From positions 1 through 9,442 of the forward strand of contig PWUC01000202.1 in assembly GCA_003562655.1 (NCBI GenBank): 9,442 nucleotides of DNA, read 5' to 3'. Positions within the stretch are counted from its first letter, which is position 1, and each line of letters starts with the position of its first letter. The stretch is from Clostridia bacterium. Its GTDB lineage: Bacteria; Bacillota_E; SLMV01; PUMD01. The notes under the pieces were generated by a model. It worked only from the letters and a program-made list of their open reading frames with translations, made no database searches and had not been told where the DNA came from. The position numbers and the translations under genes were made by a program. Of this stretch, positions 1-4,374 are shown one piece after another.

Positions 1-1695
1 GGTAGTGAAATCATCCCGGTCGGGGGGTATTCCGACGGGCAGAGCCGCCACCGTATGACCGTGCAGGGGCAGCTGTCCCGGATCATCTCCCTGGTGCCCG
101 ACACCGGTTTCTCCTACCTGTCTCCCGAGGCCCGGCTCCAGCTGTTCAACGATGCGGCCCGCACCGCCGTCGGCAGCGGGCGAGCCCACGAACACCAGCT
201 GACCGGGGCAGGCCAGGTGCTGGCAGTCACAGACAGCGGGGTTGACACCGATCACGAGATGTTTGCCGATGCGGGCGAACAGGGAAGCGACGGCGACTCC
301 GGGTTCCAGCTGCCCCCTCCCTTCGGGAGCCCGCTTCAGGCCGACCCGCCGGTAAAGCCCAACTTCTTCCCCGCCTTTCCCGGTTTTCCCGGCCTTCCCC
401 ACCAACCGGAATTCGGAGCCGACCACAGAAAGATCGCCGCCTTTCACGACCTGTCGGGAGACTTCTTTCCCTCAGCCGGCGACGCCCTGGGACACGGAAC
501 CCACGTAGCAGGCACGATGGCGGGAGACGCCCCCGAGTACGGGACCTGCAACCGATACGATGGACATGCCCACGACGCCAGACTCGTGGTGATGAAGGTG
601 TTCAACTCCATGGGCATGTGGGGTGCAGGCTTTGACTTCTACAGCGTCTACGAGAAGGCCCAACAGTCCGGTGCCCACATCAATAACAACAGCTGGGGAG
701 GACCGGCCAGCCAACTCGATGATCCCTACGGTATGGTGGGTCACGACGCCGACCGGTTCGTCGCCGACCATCCCGACCAGATCATGGTAATGGCTGCTGG
801 AAACTTCGGCGAGGAGGGCCGGGGCTCCATCGCCACCCCCGGCAACGCCAAGAACGTTCTGGCGGTTGGTGCCGTATTGACCGACCAGCCGGACAGCATC
901 GCGCCCTTCTCTTCCAGGGGACCGACGCACGACGGTCGCATCAAGCCCGACGTGGTCGCCCCGGGCGGCCCGATCTCCTCGGCCGAGGCTGACACAGTGA
1001 ACGGGTACGTCGCTCACCAGGGAACCAGTATGGCTGCTCCGGCGGTATCCGGCGCCGCGGCCCTGGTCCGGCAGTACTATACCGACGGCTACTATCCCAC
1101 CGGGGCCCCGCAGCCAGCGGCCGGGTTCACCCCCAGCGCCGCCCTGGTCAAGGCCACCCTCATAAACGGCACCGGGGAGGTCACTGGTCGGGACTCCGAC
1201 GCCTACGGCGAGGGCTACCCCAATAACGCCCAGGGCTGGGGACGCATCGACCTCGACTCCAGTCTCCACCTGCAGGGCGACGAGGGATGCATGAGGGTCT
1301 GGGACGGACCAGAGGCCCTGTCGAGCGGGACCGGCTGGCAGGAGACGGTCGCCGTCGTTGACGGCTCCCGGGAGCTCAGGGTGCACCTGGTGTGGACCGA
1401 CCCGGCGCCAGCCCAGGGCGCTGACCGCATACTGGTCAACGACCTCGACCTGCAGCTGACGACCCCCGACGGCACCGTCTACCTGGGCAACAACTTCACC
1501 TCGTCAAATCCCGGATCCTCCGTGCCGGCAGGAGAGGCCGACTCCGTCAACAACGTCGAGGGGATCCGCCTGGTCCCCGGACACAGCTTTCCCGGGGACC
1601 TGCCGTCCGGAACCTGGTCGGTGAGGGTGCTGGGCGCCAACGTGCCGGACGGCCCCCAGGACTTCGCCCTGGTCATCTCCGGAGGCATCAAATGA
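1..1695 (+). CDS. S8 family subtilisin-like serine protease, 5'-partial
   Basis: Endopeptidase with an Asp-His-Ser triad. The frame is open from base 1, so the true start (and any signal peptide) lies upstream; the ATG at 55 is internal or uncertain. Counting from that ATG, the catalytic Asp is D60 (AVTDSGVD), the His is H147 (GHGTHVAG), the oxyanion Asn is N250 (MAAGN) and the nucleophile is S325 (GTSMAAPAVSG). FSSRGPTHDGRIKPDVVAPG (285-304) is also typical of the family. Residues ~410-546 form a beta-rich C-terminal domain with NDLDLQLTTPDG, DSVNNVEGI and a terminal FALVISG, as in KP-43-type subtilases. The Asp-His spacing is 87 residues against about 32 in classical subtilisin, because of a Pro/Phe-rich insertion around residues 85-120. 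It is probably secreted or envelope-associated (inference). It is followed by a terminator and converges with the next gene. Family assignment is firm; the substrate is unknown. Confidence 0.95.
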   Translation, partial: GSEIIPVGGYSDGQSRHRMTVQGQLSRIISLVPDTGFSYLSPEARLQLFNDAARTAVGSGRAHEHQLTGAGQVLAVTDSGVDTDHEMFADAGEQGSDGDSGFQLPPPFGSPLQADPPVKPNFFPAFPGFPGLPHQPEFGADHRKIAAFHDLSGDFFPSAGDALGHGTHVAGTMAGDAPEYGTCNRYDGHAHDARLVVMKVFNSMGMWGAGFDFYSVYEKAQQSGAHINNNSWGGPASQLDDPYGMVGHDADRFVADHPDQIMVMAAGNFGEEGRGSIATPGNAKNVLAVGAVLTDQPDSIAPFSSRGPTHDGRIKPDVVAPGGPISSAEADTVNGYVAHQGTSMAAPAVSGAAALVRQYYTDGYYPTGAPQPAAGFTPSAALVKATLINGTGEVTGRDSDAYGEGYPNNAQGWGRIDLDSSLHLQGDEGCMRVWDGPEALSSGTGWQETVAVVDGSRELRVHLVWTDPAPAQGADRILVNDLDLQLTTPDGTVYLGNNFTSSNPGSSVPAGEADSVNNVEGIRLVPGHSFPGDLPSGTWSVRVLGANVPDGPQDFALVISGGIK

Positions 1696-1743
1696 ACGGC
1701 CCCCTCACAGCATGAAATGGAAGAATGAAATCAGAAGAATGAA

Positions 1744-1785
1744 GGGCGCCCGGGGGATTCACCGCTCGGGCGCTCGTTGTTTTTC
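1744..1785 (+). terminator. Rho-independent terminator after the protease gene
   Basis: Left arm 1744-1754 (GGGCGCCCGGG) pairs with right arm 1765-1775 (CTCGGGCGCTC) with a few G-U pairs, and is followed by GTTGTTTTTC. It sits about 50 bases after the protease stop codon. The same hairpin lies just beyond the end of the convergent minus-strand gene, where its T-run is much weaker, so it may end both transcripts. Confidence 0.75.
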
Positions 1786-2194
1786 ATGTGTCCTTCTGCA
1801 AGCGCGAGAGCAGTTCCTTTGCCAGGGAATCGAGATCGGCACCCTTGGCCAGCTGCAGCAGCTGGGCGATGTCCGGACTCGATCTCCGGTGCGAGCCCGT
1901 ATCAGTCAGGGGCCTGTCGATCACCCCCGCGCGGGTGAGCTCCGTATACTCATCCGGGCTGAGAAGCAGAACCTCCAGGAGTTTATTGATGTACAGGGCC
2001 GAGGAATTCAGCTTTTCCGACAGGTACATCATCTCATCGGCAATGGTCTTCATCGTCTGCAATGACCTGGCTTTCTTGGAACGTGGGCCCCCGAGTTCCA
2101 TGCCCAGATCCGCCATGCTGCGGCCTGTTGGAGTTGACTGTTCAGAGCTGTCTTCCGTTTCGCCCGTCGACTCCTCCTTTTCCTCCTCCGTCAC
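1784..2194 (-). CDS. Hypothetical protein, paralogue of the 2521-2895 protein
   Basis: Product of 136 residues; I do not recognise the family. The GTG at 2194 is chosen because GAGGTG lies 5 bases before it and because the paralogue has the same leader and the same GTG position; an in-frame TTG at 2254 lacks this support and overlaps the leader motif. The N-terminus is acidic and low-complexity (many E, S, T). A helical core follows, with LQTMKTIADEMMYLSEKLN, then a leucine-rich stretch, a polar linker, and a helical C-terminus ending LAKELLSRLQKDT. The core and the C-terminal LLSRL motif align with the paralogue, while the linkers differ. No signal peptide or clear membrane span is seen. It is probably soluble and partly helical or coiled, and converges on the protease terminator. 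A sporulation role is suggested only by its neighbours. Confidence 0.7.
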   Translation of the reverse strand: MTEEEKEESTGETEDSSEQSTPTGRSMADLGMELGGPRSKKARSLQTMKTIADEMMYLSEKLNSSALYINKLLEVLLLSPDEYTELTRAGVIDRPLTDTGSHRRSSPDIAQLLQLAKGADLDSLAKELLSRLQKDT

Positions 2195-2520
2195 ACAATC
2201 ACCTCGCTCCCCCTCTACGAGACCGTCGGCTACCTCACTACTACCTGTATGCAAAAGGCGCGACCATTGCAGCTACCGGACCCGGATGCAACATGAGCTG
2301 CCGCCCTGCCCCGATGCCTGAACCCGGGACGCATCCTGCACCGGTTCAGGGCCCCAACGGCCCGAGGACGCAGGGTCACTGCACAGCACGACAGGGCCCT
2401 CACCCGTCCAAACGGCCAGCGTCCCCGGGTTCCCGCTCTCGCTGCGAGGTGCAGGGGAGGCCGCCCGGCCCCACCGACGGCAGAGCCTGTGCAGGACGGT
2501 CTCCCTCGTCCTCTGTGTCC
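2195..2520. other. Gap between the paralogous genes, with leader and hairpin
   Basis: No convincing gene. On the minus strand 2195-2252 is the leader of the downstream gene. A hairpin with CCTGAACC at 2317-2324 and GGTTCAGG at 2343-2350 lies in the middle and has no T-run on either strand. An open frame at 2273-2524 on the minus strand has no good ribosome site and Arg/Pro/Gly-rich composition of the kind seen in noncoding GC-rich DNA. Confidence 0.5.
2242..2252 (-). promoter_or_regulatory. GCATACAGGTA motif, candidate sporulation-sigma -10 region
   Basis: On the minus strand GCATACAGGTA starts 58 bases before the GTG at 2194. The same 11-mer precedes the paralogue at 2942-2952. CATAC resembles the -10 of mother-cell sigma factors (SigE CATAC, SigK CATAnnnTA), but I see no convincing -35 element. 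Because the two genes are paralogues with homologous leaders, the match may reflect shared ancestry as well as function. Confidence 0.35.
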
Positions 2521-2895
2521 TCATTCATCTCCCTTCAGGCGCGAGAGCAGCTCCCTTCTCAGTTCCCCGAGCCTGGCATCCCCGACAGCCTGCAGCCGTG
2601 TGCCTCGACCCGATGCCCCCCGGGAGCCCGGGTCAGAAGATGCCTGCCCGCCCGACTGCAGACTCTCTCCGTCGGCCCGCTGCAAAACCGCCAGAATGAT
2701 CCCTACCTGTACGGCCGCGTGGCCCAGCTGCTCCGACAGGCGCGTCATGTCGTCAGCGACGGCCTTCAGGGTCCGGACGATCTCAGCCCCTGACCGGAAG
2801 CTGCTTACACCACCCCTGCGACCTCTCCCCTGAGCAGACGCTCGGGCCGCACCCTCAATGAGACCCTCTTCTCTCGGCCGTTCCTCTTCAGCCAC
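2521..2895 (-). CDS. Hypothetical protein, paralogue of the 1784-2194 protein
   Basis: Product of 124 residues, family not recognised. The GTG at 2895 follows GGGGTG with a 5-base gap, in a leader (GGGAGCGGGGTGATTGTG) almost identical to that of the paralogue. The charged N-terminus begins (M)AEEERPREEG. The helical core IVRTLKAVADDMTRLSEQLG aligns with the paralogue's core, a Ser/Gly/Arg-rich linker follows, and the C-terminus LRRELLSRLKGDE matches LAKELLSRLQKDT of the paralogue. It is transcribed away from the mini-gene array and towards its paralogue, 326 bases downstream. No signal peptide or membrane segment is seen. The conserved ends with divergent linkers support two real genes under selection. 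Confidence 0.7.
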   Translation of the reverse strand: MAEEERPREEGLIEGAARASAQGRGRRGGVSSFRSGAEIVRTLKAVADDMTRLSEQLGHAAVQVGIILAVLQRADGESLQSGGQASSDPGSRGASGRGTRLQAVGDARLGELRRELLSRLKGDE

Positions 2896-2941
2896 ACAAT
2901 CACCCCGCTCCCATCCTGCGGCACGTCAACAACCTCATTAG

Positions 2942-2952
2942 TACCTGTATGC
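2942..2952 (-). promoter_or_regulatory. GCATACAGGTA motif, candidate sporulation-sigma -10 region
   Basis: Identical to the motif at 2242-2252 and 57 bases before the GTG at 2895. It lies in the divergent region shared with the first mini-gene promoter on the other strand. No clear -35 element is visible. Confidence 0.35.
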
Positions 2953-2998
2953 GGAGGCGAAGCCCTTTGCGCCCGGGTGAAAGCAGCCCGACCTTCCG

Positions 2999-3028
2999 TT
3001 AACAAGTCCCGGGCGTGATACGTATTAT
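2999..3028 (+). promoter_or_regulatory. Sigma-A-like promoter of mini-gene 1
   Basis: TTAACA (2999-3004), an 18-base spacer, and TATTAT (3023-3028). Each hexamer matches the consensus at 5 of 6 positions. The same boxes with the same spacing are kept in the second repeat unit although the spacer sequence differs, which supports function. Confidence 0.6.
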
Positions 3029-3050
3029 GTAACGAACTCGAGGGCCCTGA

Positions 3051-3074
3051 CCCCGAACACGATTCGGGGAGGTG
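3051..3074 (+). promoter_or_regulatory. Leader hairpin overlapping the Shine-Dalgarno site of mini-gene 1
   Basis: CCCCGAA (3051-3057), loop CACGA, TTCGGGG (3063-3069). The 3' arm runs into the ribosome site GGGGAGGTG (3066-3074), so the stem would cover part of it. The second repeat unit keeps a shorter CCCCG/CGGGG version. Translational control is an inference. Confidence 0.45.
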
Positions 3075-3082
3075 AACAAAAG

Positions 3083-3226
3083 ATGCTGCTGGGCAGACGC
3101 GACCCTGGTATTGGCTCTCTGCTTTTGTTCCTCGTACTGGCCGGACTGGGCGACTTCCGCCGTGATGACAATCTGCTGACGCTGCTGCTCTTCCTCTTCC
3201 TCATCGGCGATACCGTTCGCTACTGA
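3083..3226 (+). CDS. Leucine-rich hydrophobic mini-protein 1 (47 aa)
   Basis: Start ATG at 3083, 8 bases after GGGGAGGTG. The product begins MLLGRRDPGIG and has hydrophobic segment 1 (SLLLFLVLAGLG, residues 12-23), a charged turn DFRRDD (24-29), hydrophobic segment 2 (LLTLLLFLFLIG, 31-42) and a short tail DTVRY. The segments are short for classical transmembrane helices; a membrane-inserted hairpin or peripheral association is plausible. It is nearly identical to the next mini-protein (44 of 47 residues), and base differences between the two are mostly synonymous, which argues for a real selected gene. It has its own promoter and trailing hairpin. Function unknown. Neighbouring spore-coat-type genes suggest a spore-envelope role; a type I toxin-like peptide is an alternative. 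Confidence 0.85.
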   Translation: MLLGRRDPGIGSLLLFLVLAGLGDFRRDDNLLTLLLFLFLIGDTVRY

Positions 3227-3256
3227 TCGACAGTCCCTGAATTCCAGGCCGCACGT

Positions 3257-3279
3257 GGGGAGGCCCCCTGGGTCTCCCC
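3257..3279 (+). terminator. Intercistronic stem-loop after mini-gene 1
   Basis: GGGGAGGCCC (3257-3266), loop CCT, GGGTCTCCCC (3270-3279), giving a 10-bp stem with one G-U pair. No T-run follows, so this may be a weak terminator, a processing site or a 3' stabiliser. An equivalent hairpin follows mini-gene 2. Confidence 0.5.
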
Positions 3280-3426
3280 AGCTCCTCCCGGGCAGTCTGC
3301 AGCGTGCCCATGTGACAGATGCTGCCTCTGACAGGGCGACCGGACTGCGCGGCCCCAGCGGGCTGCCTTCCTTTCGGCGCACCCCCAGGGAGGATTCGAC
3401 CCCCCGACGCACCACCCCGCCTTCCG

Positions 3427-3456
3427 TTAACACATTTATGTCCCGGTGCGTATTAT
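3427..3456 (+). promoter_or_regulatory. Sigma-A-like promoter of mini-gene 2
   Basis: TTAACA (3427-3432), 18-base spacer, TATTAT (3451-3456), with both boxes and the spacing the same as in unit 1. The second mini-gene can therefore be transcribed on its own. Confidence 0.6.
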
Positions 3457-3477
3457 GTACCGACCTGAGGGCCCAGA

Positions 3478-3501
3478 CCCCGCAATCCACTCGGGGAGGT
3501 G
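3478..3501 (+). promoter_or_regulatory. Leader hairpin overlapping the Shine-Dalgarno site of mini-gene 2
   Basis: CCCCG (3478-3482) can pair with CGGGG (3492-3496), which overlaps the ribosome site GGGGAGGTG (3493-3501). It is weaker than its counterpart in unit 1 because the two extra A-T pairs are lost. Confidence 0.35.
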
Positions 3502-3509
3502 AATGACGA

Positions 3510-3653
3510 ATGTTGCTAGGCACTCGCGACTCTGGTATCGGCTCCCTGCTTCTGTTTCTTGTGCTGGCCGGACTGGGCGACTTTCGCCGCGATGACAATC
3601 TGCTGACGCTGCTGCTCTTCCTCTTCCTCATCGGCGATACCGTTCGCTGGTAG
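3510..3653 (+). CDS. Leucine-rich hydrophobic mini-protein 2 (47 aa)
   Basis: Start ATG at 3510, 8 bases after GGGGAGGTG; the ATG at 3502 is in another frame and abuts the ribosome site. The product differs from mini-protein 1 at only three residues (R5T, P8S, Y47W) and keeps both hydrophobic segments and the DFRRDD centre. It has its own promoter and trailing hairpin. Function unknown; see mini-protein 1 for topology and alternatives. Confidence 0.85.
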   Translation: MLLGTRDSGIGSLLLFLVLAGLGDFRRDDNLLTLLLFLFLIGDTVRW

Positions 3654-3679
3654 ATGAAGACCGAGGCAGTAACCCCGTG

Positions 3680-3707
3680 GGGGGAGGCCCTCAAGAGGGC
3701 CTCCCCC
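3680..3707 (+). terminator. Intercistronic stem-loop after mini-gene 2
   Basis: GGGGGAGGCCCTC (3680-3692) and GAGGGCCTCCCCC (3695-3707) form a perfect 13-bp inverted repeat around AA. It is followed by ATCCAGG rather than a T-run. Mini-gene 3 has no evident promoter of its own, so some readthrough or RNA processing is expected here. Confidence 0.55.
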
Positions 3708-3785
3708 ATCCAGGCCCGTCGTGGCAAAGTCACAGCAGACTCCAACTGCGCAGACGTAGCGGCATTCATGGAGGAGGTGAAGTAG

Positions 3786-3932
3786 ATGCTCGGTCGTGAC
3801 GGTGACATTGGCTCCCTGCTGCTGTTTCTCGTACTGGCCGGAGGACTCGGCGACTTCCGCCGCGATGATCAGCTCCTGACGCTGCTGCTGTTCATCCTCC
3901 TCGCAGGAATGGGAGACTTCCACCGCAAGTAG
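3786..3932 (+). CDS. Leucine-rich hydrophobic mini-protein 3 (48 aa)
   Basis: Start ATG at 3786, 6 bases after GGAGGAGGTG. The product starts MLGRDGDIG, then SLLLFLVLAGGLG, the charged turn DFRRDD, QLLTLLLFILLAGMG and the tail DFHRK. It shows the internal two-fold design most clearly: LLLFLVLAGGLGDFRR in the first half and LLLFILLAGMGDFHR in the second. It is a divergent paralogue of mini-proteins 1 and 2. No promoter-like boxes resembling theirs precede it, so it is probably co-transcribed. Function unknown. Confidence 0.85.
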   Translation: MLGRDGDIGSLLLFLVLAGGLGDFRRDDQLLTLLLFILLAGMGDFHRK

Positions 3933-3980
3933 TCGAGGACCGACAGCTGTAACCGGCAAGGACCAAAACCCAAATTCGCA

Positions 3981-4006
3981 GGGAGGTGGAGGTATCTCCA
4001 TCTCCC
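3981..4006 (+). terminator. Intercistronic stem-loop after mini-gene 3
   Basis: GGGAGGTGGAG (3981-3991), loop GTAT, CTCCATCTCCC (3996-4006), giving an 11-bp stem with one G-U pair. No T-run follows. Position and base composition match the hairpins after mini-genes 1 and 2, although the sequence differs. Confidence 0.5.
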
Positions 4007-4035
4007 TCCGGCCGGAACGTGGGAGGTGTTGCTGC

Positions 4036-4203
4036 ATGTTTGATCGCAATGGTGGTTTGGGATCGCTGGTTCTGTTGCTCATCCTGTCCGGGATGCTGGA
4101 CGGTTTCGGCGATGGAGACGACGTAATGCCTTTACTCCTGCTGCTGATATTGCTCGGCGGGGGACTCGGCAGATCAGCCACCACGGCAGACAAGGAGAGC
4201 TGA
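4036..4203 (+). CDS. Leucine-rich hydrophobic mini-protein 4 (55 aa)
   Basis: Start ATG at 4036, 7 bases after GGGAGGTG. This is the most diverged and longest member. MFDRNGGLG leads into SLVLLLILSGMLDGFG, an acidic turn DGDD, a second segment MPLLLLLILLGGGLG, and a polar tail RSATTADKES. It keeps the layout of the other three (G-S-L hydrophobic run, charged centre, leucine run) but has lost the RR pair. It is the last gene of the array, followed at once by a strong terminator. Function unknown. Confidence 0.8.
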   Translation: MFDRNGGLGSLVLLLILSGMLDGFGDGDDVMPLLLLLILLGGGLGRSATTADKES

Positions 4204-4215
4204 CACGGTGCCGCC

Positions 4216-4249
4216 ACGGGGGACGTGGGTACCTCGTCCCCCGTTTTCT
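4216..4249 (+). terminator. Rho-independent terminator ending the mini-gene array
   Basis: ACGGGGGACG (4216-4225), loop of nine bases, CGTCCCCCGT (4235-4244), then TTTTCT. Of the four hairpins behind the array genes only this one has a T-run, so the array likely ends here and the next gene is expressed separately. Confidence 0.8.
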
Positions 4250-4320
4250 CACCGGATCGTCGCCCGGTGCCCCCGAGGCCGCCCCTCAGCACGGCCGAGG
4301 TGTCTTTTTTCCTTCCCGAG

Positions 4321-4334
4321 GCATACCGTATACT
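4321..4334 (+). promoter_or_regulatory. GCATACCGTATACT motif, candidate -10 region
   Basis: GCATAC lies 54 bases before the ATG at 4375, nearly the same distance as the GCATACAGGTA motifs of the paralogous pair. CATACCGTA fits the SigK-type CATAnnnTA pattern and is close to the SigE-type -10. It overlaps TATACT (4329-4334), which could serve a sigma-A promoter instead. I see no clear -35 for either reading. Confidence 0.4.
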
Positions 4335-4374
4335 GGTCAGCACGATACAGACGGCTGCGACCGGGGAGGAGACC

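Larger units (their letters stand above)
2992..3279 (+). repeat. Tandem duplication, unit 1
   Basis: From CCTTCCGTTAACA to the trailing GGGGAGGCCC hairpin, this segment matches 3420-3707 with a period of about 428 bp. It includes promoter, leader, Shine-Dalgarno site, coding sequence and trailing hairpin. The coding part is best conserved; the roughly 140 bp between the units is not obviously similar. Confidence 0.8.
3420..3707 (+). repeat. Tandem duplication, unit 2
   Basis: Second copy of 2992-3279. A 58-base stretch within the coding region (3591-3648) is identical to 3164-3221, while the first half of the gene carries about ten synonymous changes. This suggests purifying selection plus recent local gene conversion in the second half. 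Confidence 0.8.

Noticed and set aside
472..1386. 304-codon minus-strand open frame inside the protease gene
   Set aside because: Antisense shadow in GC-rich DNA; no family features, and the plus strand holds a complete catalytic triad.
1711..1743. Short direct repeat GAAGAATGAA after the protease stop codon
   Set aside because: Only two imperfect copies in an A-rich stretch; probably chance.
2992..3707. Repeats as a possible CRISPR array or insertion sequence
   Set aside because: The repeated units are about 290 bp and contain a promoter and gene; there are no short regularly spaced repeats, terminal inverted repeats or transposase.
3768..3785. Five-codon frame (MEEVK, stop) just before mini-gene 3
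   Set aside because: It is made of the Shine-Dalgarno sequence itself and has no ribosome site of its own; likely chance.
3083..4203. Leaderless multi-peptide bacteriocin cluster, which can also have four small tandem genes
   Set aside because: The peptides are not cationic or Trp/Lys-rich, and no transporter or immunity gene is nearby.
4225..4374. Upstream extension of the CotS-like gene to an ATG at 4225
   Set aside because: It begins inside the terminator hairpin and has no ribosome site; the ATG at 4375 has GGGGAGGAG in place.
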